64,000 bases of DNA. Origin: Bacteroidota bacterium (GTDB taxonomy: Bacteria; Bacteroidota; Bacteroidia; Cytophagales; Cytophagaceae). A model generated the notes under the pieces. The model was not told where the DNA came from and searched no databases. It saw nothing but the letters and a program-made list of their open reading frames with translations. Every line of letters starts with the position of its first letter. The first letter of the stretch is position 1. Shown here one piece after another: positions 53,426 through 63,481 of the stretch. The translations under genes and the position numbers were made by a program. The stretch is taken from contig JAEVZS010000008.1 of assembly GCA_023392125.1 (NCBI GenBank), forward strand, positions 62,001-126,000, written 5' to 3'.

Positions 53426-54918
53426 TGTGTTTGGTTTGTGTGTGTATTCAGTTGTGTTTGTATGGCTGTTTGTAGCTCAAGGAGAACAGGTTGAACAGAT
53501 GCAGGAAGCCGGTTGTCCGTATTATCAAATATAATCGAAACCATAACCCAGTCCTGGTTGCCGCCTTTTAGCGCATCCCAGACCCTTGATGCATGGTCCT
53601 GCGTGATTTTTCCGGAGGATTGAAACCAGTAGCATGCTTTCCGGGGAGTATCTTTCAGGTACAGCATCTGCACCGGAAAATCTGGTTTTACCAGATAGGT
53701 CTCGGCTTTTTCGATAGAAAAACCTGCTGCCTGAATACAAAGGTCAGGCGGATGGTGACCTCGCCAGCCGTTGCCGGAGACGATCAGGCAGGATCCTTGT
53801 TGCCCCTGATGGTGAAATCTGAATTTGCGCCCATAGGCTCCTTCCTTCAGAAAGCTGATCTTTTCTCCTTCAGAAAGACCTGTTTCTTCAAAGCCCGGCA
53901 AATCGGGCCATTGAAATACGGATGCATCAGGCGCGGTTTTCCGGATTTCTTCGGAAAATATAAATGAGGTAAAAAGCATGGAGGCTGAAAGAATACCTGT
54001 CAATACCATTTGGCTCCTGCCCAGCCCGGCAATTGAGCTGTTTTCGGCGACAGCCACTTCTTTTCCGGTTTCTTTTTTCCAGAAAAGGATCATGAGTCCC
54101 CAGGTAATCAGGCAGGAAAGAACAAATCCGGCCAATCCCAGAGGTATGTGAATCATATTGGCCACATCCTGCCATACCAATACCGTTTCCAGAGTTACCA
54201 GCAGACAAATCCGGAAAAGATTAAACCCGTATATCAGCAGGTTAATGAGCATAAAATATACGGCCCATTGCAAGCCGGTTTTTCGCTTCTCAATCCAGGT
54301 AAGTACCAGAAAGAATACCCAGCAGGTCCAGAGCCCGTTCATTCCGCTACAGGATGTATTTACTTCGGCAGACCTGTTTTCAATAGTTATGATAGTCTCT
54401 TTGGATATTCCGCTTATATCAAACAATGAAAGAACCTTGATCACAGTCTCTGCTGCATGCAGACGCAGGGGAAATCCGAAATATATATCCAGGTGAGTGC
54501 CAAACGGCAGGGTAAGAATAAGCAAGATGACCGGTATGATTCCTTTCCGCCAGGCAGATACCGGTATAAAAAAACCAGCCAGTCCGTAGGCCGAAAGAAA
54601 GCAGACTACGGCAGAAAGGATATTGATATAGATCCGGTTTTCGATATAGTAATATAAGGGAATGCTGAATGACAGAAGCAGGAATGGCAGATACCGGAAT
54701 TTGAAATGCAATCCGGCTGCTTGCTGCCGGTTTATCGTTTTTGCCAGAGCAAAAAGTATCAGGCCGAGCAGAACCAGGTTTGTCAATGAGTAATTGCTGA
54801 TCAGAGTCTGGCCAAACCAGCCGATTGAACGGTAGAATAAAACCAGCCAGCATACGATGATGATTGTGCCAATTATTATTTCTTTTCTGCTTGTGCCAAG
54901 TTGAGCTGGAGTATGCAT
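53422..54918 (-). CDS. xrtN: Exosortase N with C-terminal EpsI-like domain
   Basis: The 498-residue protein has about eight to ten membrane helices and the exosortase catalytic residues: Cys190 in NTSCSGMNGLW, Arg236 in GFNLFRICLLV and His257 in MIHIPLG. Exosortases cleave PEP-CTERM tails in the membrane, transpeptidase-style. After the membrane part, residues ~335-470 form an EpsI-like domain (GNGWRGHHPPDLCIQAAGF, ACYWFQSSGK), fused as often seen in exosortase N. It is first in the operon with the VIT/vWA protein, which carries the only PEP-type tail I see here: a dedicated one-enzyme, one-substrate pair. Its start ATG (54916-54918) lies 120 bp after the -7 motif. Confidence 0.9.
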   Translation of the reverse strand: MHTPAQLGTSRKEIIIGTIIIVCWLVLFYRSIGWFGQTLISNYSLTNLVLLGLILFALAKTINRQQAAGLHFKFRYLPFLLLSFSIPLYYYIENRIYINILSAVVCFLSAYGLAGFFIPVSAWRKGIIPVILLILTLPFGTHLDIYFGFPLRLHAAETVIKVLSLFDISGISKETIITIENRSAEVNTSCSGMNGLWTCWVFFLVLTWIEKRKTGLQWAVYFMLINLLIYGFNLFRICLLVTLETVLVWQDVANMIHIPLGLAGFVLSCLITWGLMILFWKKETGKEVAVAENSSIAGLGRSQMVLTGILSASMLFTSFIFSEEIRKTAPDASVFQWPDLPGFEETGLSEGEKISFLKEGAYGRKFRFHHQGQQGSCLIVSGNGWRGHHPPDLCIQAAGFSIEKAETYLVKPDFPVQMLYLKDTPRKACYWFQSSGKITQDHASRVWDALKGGNQDWVMVSIIFDNTDNRLPASVQPVLLELQTAIQTQLNTHTNQTQ

Positions 54919-55038
54919 CTTTTTCAGGTTATAATCTTGTTTTCCGGGCTATGCTCAATGATTAAAACGGATTAAAAAGCCGGTAACACCACTGTATCTT
55001 TTACTCTGTTTTTTTGTTTTCAAAAGTACTTTGTATTT

Positions 55039-55046
55039 CAAAGTTA
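55039..55046 (-). promoter_or_regulatory. -7 promoter motif of the exosortase N operon
   Basis: On the minus strand TAACTTTG (complement of CAAAGTTA) matches the Bacteroidota -7 consensus TAnnTTTG, 120 bp upstream of the exosortase start. A matching -33 element is not clear. Confidence 0.45.
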
Positions 55047-55177
55047 AAATACCTCTGAGAAAGATGAAAGTATTTTACTGATTTTTTTACCTCAATGGCT
55101 ATAAGAGGATTATTTGGCTGATCATCTTCTTGCCAGCAGGAGCAGGTTTATTTTGATAAGAGGGTACAATGATTTTT

Positions 55178-58100
55178 CTATACTGCTTTCTCTTGCCTGA
55201 ATTCCGTAGGGCTGAATCCGAAATGCTTTTTGAAGGCAGTAGTGAAATACGAAGGGCTGTTAAAGCCCGTTTCGGTCGCAATTTCAGAAATATTCAGATT
55301 GCCTTCCTTCAGCAGGAGCAGACTCCGCCGCATACGGATATTTTTTATGAAAGAGTTGGCAGACTGTCCCGTGAGACTTTTCAGATTTCGGTACAGAGTG
55401 GATTGGCTCATCCCCGTTTCCCTTGCCAGAAACTCCACCGAAAGCTCGGGGGTGCTGAGGTTTGATTCGATCAGAAATATCAGCCTTTTCAGAAAGTCCT
55501 TGTTAAATTCATTCTGACTGAGCTCATTTACCGGAATATCTTCCTTGAAAAAGCGTTTGAGCTGTCTTTCGTGGTTTTCATAGTAGGCTGCCATCTGCGA
55601 CAGCAGCTCGTCAGGTGTAAATGGTTTGGGAAGAAAAGCATCCGCACCTGCGTCAAATATGTCCTTCCGGATGCTTTCGCCCTGCTCTCCGGACAATACC
55701 ATACAGGGAACATGGGCAGTTTCTTTGGAGCGCTTGATTTTCCGGCATAGCTCGATCCCCGAAATACCCGACATATGAATATCCAGAAGCGCCATATCCG
55801 GAGTATTGTGTTCCAGCCATGTGAGCGCCTCCTCTGCGCTTCTTACCTCATGCACATCCATATAGGTGCTCAGCACTTTGATCAATACCCAGCGGAGCTC
55901 GTCATCATCATCTGCCAGCAGTATCTTTTTGCCCCGTATCAGTTTCAGACGATCCTCATCCATAGCAGGCTGCGCAGGGATATCCGGAGCGTCGGTTTCT
56001 TCGGTTTCCCGGGTTGCCAGCGGCAGATACAGATAAAACGTGGCCCCGGAAGCAGGCAGGGATACTGCTTCTATCCAGCCGCCGTTTCGTTTCATCATAT
56101 CATTGCAGATAGTCATGCCCAGACCTGCGTTCTCATGCAAAGATGCCGACCGCAACCCTTTAAAACCTTCTCCGCTGATCAGCCTGTTTACCTCAGCCGC
56201 ATCAAATCCCGGCCCGAAATCGGTAATACGCATGACTGAATAGCGGTCTTTTGTAATGCCCGTTTCTATCTCAATTATCCCGCCTGCCTCTGAAAACCGG
56301 ATGGCGTTGGACAGGATATTCCGGATAGAAGCCAGCGTAACAGGTGGCAGCCCGTTGATGCACTGTCCGGCTGCATGGTGTCTGACAGAAAGAGATACCT
56401 GCTTTTCTGTACAGAACGCCTGCATCTCTTCCAGTGCCTTTTCCCAGATTCCTTCCCAGCGGAAGTCGATGCTTTCCACCCGTTCTCCGGACGATTGCAG
56501 GGTCACCCAGCTCAGCAGGTCCGTAGAAAGGAGGGAAAGAGCAGCTGCATTCTCCTTGAGCTTTTCGAATACATACTCCTTCGAGTCTTCGTCCATGACG
56601 TTGAGCAGCGATGAAAAACGATGCAGAGGTCCGCGTATATCATGACTGATGATCGCAATAAGCTTTTTCTGAAACTCGTTGTGACCGGCAAGCTTCTCAT
56701 TACTTTTTTCCAGCGTATACTTCTTGTCCAGCAGTTCCTTTCGCTGTTCAAGTACGGTCAGGGTTTGCTCCCTGAGCGCGATATTGGCATCCTGCAGCTC
56801 CCTTGTTCGTTCCCGGATCTGGTCCTGCAGCCATTTGTTCCGTTGCCGTACCTGTCTTGTTCTGAAATAAATAAATAAAAGTATCAGTAAAGCCGCAGTC
56901 AGCAGGCAGGCAGTTTTGAACCACCAGGTTTGCCAGAAAGGCGGACTTATAACTACCCTGAAGCTGGTCGCTTCTTCTTCCCATATTTTTTCATTGTTGG
57001 AAGCCTTTACTTTAAATATATAAGTTCCCGGATTCAGGTTGGTATATTTGGCTATCCTGTTTTTGCCGGTATAATTCCAGTCTCCGTCAAATCCTTCCAG
57101 CTTATAGGCATAATAATTCTGTCTCGGAATACTGAAGTTTAATGCTGCAAATTCGAAAGACAGAGAGTGCTGGTCATAGGGAAGCCTGATTTCTCTGGCT
57201 TCGGTAATATGCGTTTTGATAAGCGTATTTTCTGCTTTGGGTACTACCGGTACATTAAAAATCCGCAGCTCGGTCAGCACTACCTGCGGAAAAGAATTGT
57301 CTTCGACAGATAAGGTAGGATTTACAATAAGATAGCCTTCGTTTGTTCCGAAAAAAATATTACCCGAAGGGTCCTTATATTTGGAGTTGTAGTAGAAAGA
57401 AACCGGTGGCAGCCCGTCGTGAATAGTATAGGCAACTGCTTTTTTGCTGTCGATGGAAAACTTGGTCAGCCCGTTGTTGGTGGCCAGCCAGAGATTTCCC
57501 AGATTATCCTCAATGATCGTTTTTACCGTATTGTCAGAAATGCCCGAGTCTTTGGTGTACGAAGTGAATTTTTTGTGCTGCCTGTCAAAAAGCACCAGTC
57601 CGCCGCTGTTGGTACCCAGCCATAAATTTTTCCGGCTGTCTTCATAAATGTCAAATACATAGTTTTTGTCCATGCCGGAAGTGAGATTGAATTTGAATGT
57701 TTCAAAATCATCCGATTCGGGATAATACCTGGCCAGGCCGTCAAATGTAGCGATCCAGAATTTCCCTTCGCTGTCTTCAAAAAACCAGTATACCCAGTCC
57801 GAGGGGATGGATTTGGGGTCGGAAGGATCGTATTTGTAATGCCGGAACGTATTGGTCTTTTTATTGAAAACGCTCAGGCCGGCTCCGAAACTCGAAGTCC
57901 AGATTTCATTGTTATACTCTTTTACAGCTTTTAGCTTATCCCAGGCGACCGATTGCACATTGCGGGGATCGTGCCTGTAAATGGCAAAATCGCCGTTGGG
58001 TGACAGCCTGGTTGCTCCTCCCGCATAAGTTGCTGCCCAGATGTTGCCCTCCTTATCTTCTTCCAGACCCAGCACAGCATTGGAACCGATGACGGGTTTT

Positions 58101-59299
58101 GCCGTTTCTGCATTATAATTTTTGTATTCTTCACTTCCCGCTTGTTTGCAGTATAAGCCTCCGCCGTCCGTGCCGATCCAGAAATGCCCTTTGGAGTCAA
58201 GCAAAAAGCTCGTTACAACGCCTGTTTTCAGGCTTTTGTCCGAGGCTGCATTATTCTTTACCAGTACAAAGAAGTTGGTAGTGATATTGGAAAAGTTAAC
58301 CCCGTTGAGAAATGTTCCGACCCAGAGCGAACCCTTGGAATCTTTGTAGATAGCGGTAATATTGTTGCTGCTTAGCTGGGTACCGGTTTCTTTGGAATAG
58401 TGAAAAAAACGTTCAGATGCGGGATCGAACATATCCAGTCCGGCCCCGTCAATACATACCAGCAGCCTATCGTCAAGCCACAGCAAACGGTTTGTATTAT
58501 CGCCATTGATGCTGTTGGCATCAAACGTCTTATGGTTGTATGATTTTAGTGTCCCGGTCATGCGGTCAACAAACCGGAGACCTTTGGTAGTTGCAAGCCA
58601 TATATTGTTATTCTTGTCCAGCGCAATATCCCTTACATGCAGTCCTCTGACATAGGTGTCACGCAAATCTTCAAAAGAATGCTGCGTCTTGTTAAACCTG
58701 AGCAGCCCGTCATTGGTGCCGATCAGAAAATGATCCCTGCCGTCATGCTCTATGGAAACGAAGATGGCGGCATTGCCTTTCGCCCGAAACAGAAAGTTGT
58801 CAGCAGGCGTGCTCAGCGATGTTATTCTGATCAGCCCATCCGTCCCGGAAACAATCCATAAAGCTCCGTGAGCGTCTTCCGTGATCTCCTCGATATCACC
58901 CTTTATAGTTTTCAGAGCTTCGTACCGGGGCGAATTGTAGTTGTAAAAAATATCCTGTACGGGATCGTACAAATTAAGTCCGTGTCTGGTGCCGATCCAT
59001 AAATTGCCTTTACTGTCATTAAAGAAACATTTGATGTTGTTGCTGCTGATCGAAAATGTATCGTTAACGTCTGTTTTGTATACGGTAAATTTATACCCGT
59101 CATATTTATTCAGTCCGTCTTCTGTTCCAAACCACATAAAGCCTCTTTTATCCTCAACGATAGACCGCACCGTGCCTTCAGACAGCCCGTCTTTGATCGA
59201 CAGCTGATGAAATACATGCGACGGGATGTGGCTATAGGCAGTCTGCTGGCTTAATACCAGCAGACTGGCGATGCAGAAAAAAACAATACTATTTCTCAT
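55178..59299 (-). CDS. Hybrid two-component system sensor/regulator (HTCS)
   Basis: The 1373-residue single-protein regulator has a signal peptide (1-23) and periplasmic Reg_prop propeller repeats (about 30-670; ED..G..W.GT/AT type, e.g. EDKRGFMWFGTEDGL). Then come a Y_Y_Y domain (700-785), a membrane helix (about 793-812), a HisKA domain with phospho-His886 (IAIISHDIRGPLHRF) and a HATPase (about 960-1095; NILSNAI, ITDFGPGFD, GLGMTI). A receiver follows with Asp1173 (MALLDIHMSGISG), then an AraC HTH (1265-1368; LNISEIATETGFNS). HTCSs sense oligosaccharides in the periplasm and switch on glycan-utilisation genes. The 21-bp direct-repeat sites at 32.9 and 43.7 kb are candidate targets, but no SusCD is present here. 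Confidence 0.93.
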   Translation of the reverse strand: MRNSIVFFCIASLLVLSQQTAYSHIPSHVFHQLSIKDGLSEGTVRSIVEDKRGFMWFGTEDGLNKYDGYKFTVYKTDVNDTFSISSNNIKCFFNDSKGNLWIGTRHGLNLYDPVQDIFYNYNSPRYEALKTIKGDIEEITEDAHGALWIVSGTDGLIRITSLSTPADNFLFRAKGNAAIFVSIEHDGRDHFLIGTNDGLLRFNKTQHSFEDLRDTYVRGLHVRDIALDKNNNIWLATTKGLRFVDRMTGTLKSYNHKTFDANSINGDNTNRLLWLDDRLLVCIDGAGLDMFDPASERFFHYSKETGTQLSSNNITAIYKDSKGSLWVGTFLNGVNFSNITTNFFVLVKNNAASDKSLKTGVVTSFLLDSKGHFWIGTDGGGLYCKQAGSEEYKNYNAETAKPVIGSNAVLGLEEDKEGNIWAATYAGGATRLSPNGDFAIYRHDPRNVQSVAWDKLKAVKEYNNEIWTSSFGAGLSVFNKKTNTFRHYKYDPSDPKSIPSDWVYWFFEDSEGKFWIATFDGLARYYPESDDFETFKFNLTSGMDKNYVFDIYEDSRKNLWLGTNSGGLVLFDRQHKKFTSYTKDSGISDNTVKTIIEDNLGNLWLATNNGLTKFSIDSKKAVAYTIHDGLPPVSFYYNSKYKDPSGNIFFGTNEGYLIVNPTLSVEDNSFPQVVLTELRIFNVPVVPKAENTLIKTHITEAREIRLPYDQHSLSFEFAALNFSIPRQNYYAYKLEGFDGDWNYTGKNRIAKYTNLNPGTYIFKVKASNNEKIWEEEATSFRVVISPPFWQTWWFKTACLLTAALLILLFIYFRTRQVRQRNKWLQDQIRERTRELQDANIALREQTLTVLEQRKELLDKKYTLEKSNEKLAGHNEFQKKLIAIISHDIRGPLHRFSSLLNVMDEDSKEYVFEKLKENAAALSLLSTDLLSWVTLQSSGERVESIDFRWEGIWEKALEEMQAFCTEKQVSLSVRHHAAGQCINGLPPVTLASIRNILSNAIRFSEAGGIIEIETGITKDRYSVMRITDFGPGFDAAEVNRLISGEGFKGLRSASLHENAGLGMTICNDMMKRNGGWIEAVSLPASGATFYLYLPLATRETEETDAPDIPAQPAMDEDRLKLIRGKKILLADDDDELRWVLIKVLSTYMDVHEVRSAEEALTWLEHNTPDMALLDIHMSGISGIELCRKIKRSKETAHVPCMVLSGEQGESIRKDIFDAGADAFLPKPFTPDELLSQMAAYYENHERQLKRFFKEDIPVNELSQNEFNKDFLKRLIFLIESNLSTPELSVEFLARETGMSQSTLYRNLKSLTGQSANSFIKNIRMRRSLLLLKEGNLNISEIATETGFNSPSYFTTAFKKHFGFSPTEFRQEKAV

Positions 59300-59640
59300 T
59301 AACAGAACGTATTAAGTAGTAACAGGATAGATAATACGGATAAAAGCAGTATTGGATATGAAAAATAAGCTGATTGTATGGAAAATAACTGCTTGTTGGG
59401 AGAGTAATGGAGACTATAGATCGAAAGTCGGTTTTGCGGGTACGGGATTTTCTGATGAAAAGGCAGGAATACATCGGGAAATAATAAGAGCAGGCAGGCA
59501 AACGAAACTATAGAAGACCCGATTGCCCGGGTACTGAGATGCCCGGAGCCCCCTGAGATTTGACACACTATGGGAGCTTTGATGAGACTGAGGTTTCGAA
59601 GTCCCGCATCCCCGCTGCTCCAGACAGTGTGTAAAAAGCA
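59300..59640. other. Intergenic, no gene seen
   Basis: 341 bp between the HTCS start and the tmRNA terminator. It should contain the HTCS promoter on the minus strand. I found no TAnnTTTG motif and no convincing gene; overlapping short frames have no family features. Confidence 0.4.
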
Positions 59641-59674
59641 AAAAGGATTTACCGTCTTCCGATAAATCCTTTTT
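59641..59674 (-). terminator. tmRNA terminator
   Basis: AAGGATTTA (59643-59651) pairs with TAAATCCTT (59663-59671). In the minus direction it follows the tmRNA 3' end by a few nt and ends in a T-run (A-run on +). Confidence 0.82.
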
Positions 59675-59677
59675 TCC

Positions 59678-60041
59678 TGGTGGAGCTGGTGGGAATCGAA
59701 CCCACGTCCGGACAAGGAACCTGCGATGCTTTCTACATGCTTAGTCTTGCTTGGATTGTAGGGATGTTCCTGGGTGCAAGCCGGACCTTAGAGCATCCTT
59801 AGTCATTTTATCTCATTTTTGTGCCATGACTTCACAAAAACCAGATCTGCATGATGATGTCCGTTTGTCAACCCGGCAGACCGTGGGGCCGACAGGACAC
59901 TAAGCTGTTAATTTAATTAAGCAGCTAGGGCGTAGTTTTCTTCGCCGTTTATTTGGTATGAACGTTTTATTTACGGGAAATACGAACAACTCCCGACATG
60001 CTTACATCCAACCTCTCATGCCGTCAATACCGGACAGCCCC
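59678..60041 (-). ncRNA. ssrA: tmRNA (transfer-messenger RNA)
   Basis: On the minus strand the RNA begins GGGGCTGTCCGG at 60041 and ends AGCTCCACCA at 59678. The 5' GGGGCUG pairs with the 3' CAGCUCC, and a T-arm GGTTCGATTCCC precedes the 3' end. An internal frame at about 59905-59945 encodes the degradation tag ending G-E-E-N-Y-A-L-A-A followed by TAA; the resume codon is not resolved. tmRNA rescues stalled ribosomes together with SmpB and tags the nascent chain for proteolysis. It is the classical one-piece form of about 364 nt. Confidence 0.95.
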
Positions 60042-60095
60042 GTATTGATTTTGCAAAAAGCCTGATTATGCTGGCTGTATTCCCAAAAGGGACAA

Positions 60096-60103
60096 CAAAG
60101 ATA
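60096..60103 (-). promoter_or_regulatory. Possible -7 promoter motif of tmRNA
   Basis: On the minus strand TATCTTTG (complement of CAAAGATA) matches TAnnTTTG, 55 bp upstream of the mature 5' end, so a processed leader would be needed. Confidence 0.4.
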
Positions 60104-60253
60104 AAGTTAAAACTGTTCAAATAAAACTTCTTTGAAGGAATAATCCCCGAAAAACTTGCCGAAATGTATAAAGGGGAGCTCCGAAAAAAAATAATCAAAT
60201 CCTGAACAGGACCTATAATAGCCGGTTTATAGCATATCAGATAACGCTTTGCT

Positions 60254-61279
60254 ATGATTAAAATGGAGATGGTTACGGGTATGGTGAATATCCTGCCTCA
60301 GGAAGAAAATATTGAAACAAAACTGCTGGTCGTTTTCGGGGTTGTTATTCTTGGTTTTCTTGTGCTCGATCTTGGAGTATTTCAGCGCCATGCCCATAAA
60401 GTGAGCACCAGATCAGCACTCTGGCAGTCCATATTCTGGGTCGCCATATCGCTGGCTTTTGCCGTATTGATCCTTATATTTCTGGACAGGGAAAAAGCAG
60501 GTACCTTTTTATTGGCCTATATTACAGAAAAGGCACTTTCGGTTGATAACATCTTTGTCTGGCTGGTTATTCTGAAATATTTCAGAATTGACGAGAAGTT
60601 TTACCATAAAATCCTTTTTTACGGAGTAATAGGAGCGATCTTTTTCAGAGCTGTCTTTATAACAGCCGGCTTTTATCTTATTGAAAAGTTTCACTGGATT
60701 CTCTATATATTCGGAGCGATACTTATTTATTCAGGGATTAAGCTGCTCCGCTCTGACGGGGAAAGCTATGATCCTGAAAACAGCTGGGTTTACCGGATAC
60801 TGACCAAGCGCTTTCGTTTTGTTCCTAACCACGGTTCCAGCGATTTTATTCACAAGGAAAACGGGAAGTGGTACATCACTACGATCTTTCTTACCCTGAT
60901 CATGGTCGAAACCACTGATATTGTTTTTGCAGTGGATTCTATTCCGGCGGTATTTGCCATAAGTCAGGACAAATTTGTGGTATATACATCCAATATCTTT
61001 GCTATTCTCGGTCTGCGGGCCATGTTTTTTCTGGTATCCGGCGTTATAGACAAGTTCAAGTATCTGCAATACGGCCTTTCCATCGTGCTGATCTTTATCG
61101 GTCTTAAGATGTTTGCCGAGCTGTTTGATATCAAAGTTCCTGTATGGCTTTCCCTGACTATGGTACTGGGAGTGATTATCGCAAGCATAGTGATTTCGGT
61201 ATTCGTTACAGACGGTGTAGAGGATAAGGCATCACCGGACAAAAAAATGGACAGCAAAAAGCAGGAGGGGGAAGAGTAG
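60254..61279 (+). CDS. TerC-family integral membrane protein
   Basis: The 341-residue protein has about eight to nine membrane helices and TerC hallmarks: acidic residues in ALSVDNIFVWLVIL, ILIYSGIKLLRS, and a second conserved acidic helix ETTDIVFAVDSIPAVFAI. It ends in a charged cytosolic tail (DKKMDSKKQEGEE). TerC/Alx family members are linked to metal-ion (Mn, Ca) homeostasis and tellurite resistance. The start at ATG 60254 (MIKMEMVTGM) is plausible; the M at residue 4, 6 or 10 could be used instead. No operon partner is evident, although the next gene follows 123 bp away on the same strand. Confidence 0.9.
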   Translation: MIKMEMVTGMVNILPQEENIETKLLVVFGVVILGFLVLDLGVFQRHAHKVSTRSALWQSIFWVAISLAFAVLILIFLDREKAGTFLLAYITEKALSVDNIFVWLVILKYFRIDEKFYHKILFYGVIGAIFFRAVFITAGFYLIEKFHWILYIFGAILIYSGIKLLRSDGESYDPENSWVYRILTKRFRFVPNHGSSDFIHKENGKWYITTIFLTLIMVETTDIVFAVDSIPAVFAISQDKFVVYTSNIFAILGLRAMFFLVSGVIDKFKYLQYGLSIVLIFIGLKMFAELFDIKVPVWLSLTMVLGVIIASIVISVFVTDGVEDKASPDKKMDSKKQEGEE

Positions 61280-61402
61280 GGGAAATATCCGTATTTTCCC
61301 TGTTCGGATATGTCCCGATAAGGCAATTTGTGTAAATTGGAAAAAACCGGGTAGATTGCTTTGCCGGGTGCGGATGGAAAATTTATGCAGGTATAGTTCA
61401 TT

Positions 61403-62188
61403 GTGAAAAAAAGTCTTTTCCTGATCGTATGCTTATACAGCTGGCTGTATGCCAATGCTCAGATTGTCAATGTCGAACGTTTCCGGCTCGACCTGGACAC
61501 AGCCAACCTGTGGCTGGGCAATGCGGGACTGGGGCTCAATATCAAAAAGCAGCAGAATAATATCTATACCTACAATGGCAGTCTCAATGCCGTATTCCTT
61601 ACCGACAGACATGCCTTTATTTCTCTGAATTACTTCAAGCTGCTCCGGCAGGACAAAACCAATCTTCTGAAAGACGGCTATGTGCATTTGCGCGCCAATC
61701 TGATGCGCAGACAGCGGTTTTCCTACGAACCGTTTATGCAATATCAGATGGATCAGGGAAGAGGCCTGTACTTCAGAGAAATATATGGCGCAGCAGTACG
61801 ATTGCGCTTATGGGCAGGCAAGCAGGGATATATGTCGGTCAATACCGGCCTGATGTATGAAAAGGAAAACTGGCGTGGTACTATCCTGCGCTTCGAAGCG
61901 GATTCCGGTATGGCAGAAACTGTATTTATCCGAAGTACTTCCAATCTGACAGCCCGGATAAATCTTGCCGAAGGAATCAGCCTGTTTCTGGTCGCCTATT
62001 ACCAGGCACGTCCCGATTATTTCCTGAGGCCCCGTCTTATATCCGATATTCAGGTTCAGCTGCGGATCAACCGGTATCTTGCCTTCAATTCCCAGTTTGT
62101 GGCAACATTGGATGCGATGCCCGTTGTGTCGGGCAACAACTTTGTATATACCCTCAACAACAGTCTGCTGATCAGCTTTAATCCCTGA
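61403..62188 (+). CDS. Outer-membrane beta-barrel-type protein (DUF481-like)
   Basis: The 261-residue protein starts with GTG (MKKSLFLIVCLYSWLYANAQ), a signal peptide. It has regular amphipathic beta-strands (HAFISLNYFKLLRQDK, YVHLRANLMRRQRFSYEPFM, YGAAVRLRLW, LRINRYLAFNSQFVATLDAM) and an aromatic C-terminal end. This is a porin-like small barrel resembling DUF481. The function is unknown. It lies 123 bp downstream of the TerC gene. Confidence 0.72.
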   Translation: MKKSLFLIVCLYSWLYANAQIVNVERFRLDLDTANLWLGNAGLGLNIKKQQNNIYTYNGSLNAVFLTDRHAFISLNYFKLLRQDKTNLLKDGYVHLRANLMRRQRFSYEPFMQYQMDQGRGLYFREIYGAAVRLRLWAGKQGYMSVNTGLMYEKENWRGTILRFEADSGMAETVFIRSTSNLTARINLAEGISLFLVAYYQARPDYFLRPRLISDIQVQLRINRYLAFNSQFVATLDAMPVVSGNNFVYTLNNSLLISFNP

Positions 62189-62225
62189 AGCGGGCAGCAT
62201 GCTTTATGCCTGACTACGGCCTCTC

Positions 62226-63350
62226 TTACAGAAAACGCTTACGTAGCCAGGCTCTTAATGGAAGATCGTACAGCTTCATTAATCCGTAGGCCAGAACAAT
62301 GGAAACAACTGCAGTCAGTACCCCATACGGCCAGGTTTGCTCCAGCGTATATTCATTGTTGACCACCCAGGCCATATAGATATATACCAGCGGAAAATGT
62401 GTGATGTATATCGGATAGGATATATCGCCCAGAAACCTGCATATACGGATAGCTTTTCCGGATACGTTGCCGCCGGCACCCAGCCATATGATAAGAGGAA
62501 AGAAGAGCATCAGGCAAATACATTCATAAAGGCCATTGAGCCAGGGTTGCTCCGGTCCGCCTACGCGGGGTACAGACAGCACTATGACCAGTAGCAGAGC
62601 CGTAGACAGAAAAGCATGGGGAGTATACGTCGGTCTGACGGTTCTTGCCAGCAGCATTCCGGCCAGAAAAGGAAAGGAGAGGCGCAGGAGGCCGAGCCGC
62701 AATTGCTTCGGGTCATCGATAGACCAGCCGCCGATGATATCTCCGGCCGGGTTGGTCAGGGCGTAATGCAGGGTAAAGCCGGCGGCTGTCAGCATCAAAG
62801 CGGCCAATATAATATTGGAAAGCCGGCGTAATACAAGTGCATAGACAAGATTGGCAATGTATTCATAAAAGAGCGACCAGGCCGGGCCATTGAGCGGAAA
62901 CATCTCGTTCCAGCCTCTGATATCAAGGCCTTTGCCTACGGGAATCAGAAGGCACCCGAGCAGCATGACGAGAATCAGTTTCCACAACGGAGTCTGGGAT
63001 ATACTGCTCCAGCCCAGGTCCGGAGAATCCTGAAAATAGAACAACAGCGCTCCTGCCACCGAACCCGCTATGACCATGGGATGCAACCGGATAATGCGGC
63101 GGCGGAAGAAATCGGCCAGGGACATTTGTTTCCAGCGGTCATCGTAGGCATAGCTGATCACATAACCAGAAAGAAGAAAGAAGAAATCTACAGCCAGATA
63201 GCCGTGATTGATGATTTGTCTGGCAGGGTCTCCGCCGGAGTGGATCTCGAAAATATGGAACAGAACAACCATTACGGCGGCTACTCCGCGTAAGCCATCC
63301 AGTATTTCATAATGCGGTTTGGATTTTGCCAGATCGGGCAGCTTATTCAT
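62226..63350 (-). CDS. Acyltransferase family 3 membrane protein (OafA/YrhL-like)
   Basis: The 374-residue protein has about ten membrane helices and the family's opening motif ILDGLRGVAAVMVVLFHIFE with the catalytic-type His, then YLAVDFFFLLSGYVISYAYD and FFRRRIIRLHPM. These transfer acetyl or other acyl groups to surface glycans or lipids. There is no SGNH domain. It stands alone, divergent from the AraC gene at 63482. Confidence 0.9.
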   Translation of the reverse strand: MNKLPDLAKSKPHYEILDGLRGVAAVMVVLFHIFEIHSGGDPARQIINHGYLAVDFFFLLSGYVISYAYDDRWKQMSLADFFRRRIIRLHPMVIAGSVAGALLFYFQDSPDLGWSSISQTPLWKLILVMLLGCLLIPVGKGLDIRGWNEMFPLNGPAWSLFYEYIANLVYALVLRRLSNIILAALMLTAAGFTLHYALTNPAGDIIGGWSIDDPKQLRLGLLRLSFPFLAGMLLARTVRPTYTPHAFLSTALLLVIVLSVPRVGGPEQPWLNGLYECICLMLFFPLIIWLGAGGNVSGKAIRICRFLGDISYPIYITHFPLVYIYMAWVVNNEYTLEQTWPYGVLTAVVSIVLAYGLMKLYDLPLRAWLRKRFL

Positions 63351-63447
63351 AATTCAAAGAAAGTTGAAGGGTTTCCCTTGTGGAATCACAGCCAAATTAG
63401 CAGTAAATCGGGAAAGCCGATTGTCCGATATTTTTTTTCTTTTGTCG

Positions 63448-63455
63448 TATCTTTG
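63448..63455 (+). promoter_or_regulatory. -7 promoter motif upstream of the AraC gene
   Basis: TATCTTTG matches TAnnTTTG and sits 27 bp before the ATG at 63482. A -33 element is not clear. Confidence 0.5.
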
Positions 63456-63481
63456 TATTTTTTATACGTTATGGTATGTGT

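Noticed and set aside
59678..59710. A tRNA T-arm and CCA end suggested a tRNA gene.
   Set aside because: No anticodon arm follows; the 5' partner GGGGCTG is 360 nt away and an ENYALAA tag frame lies between, so it is tmRNA.
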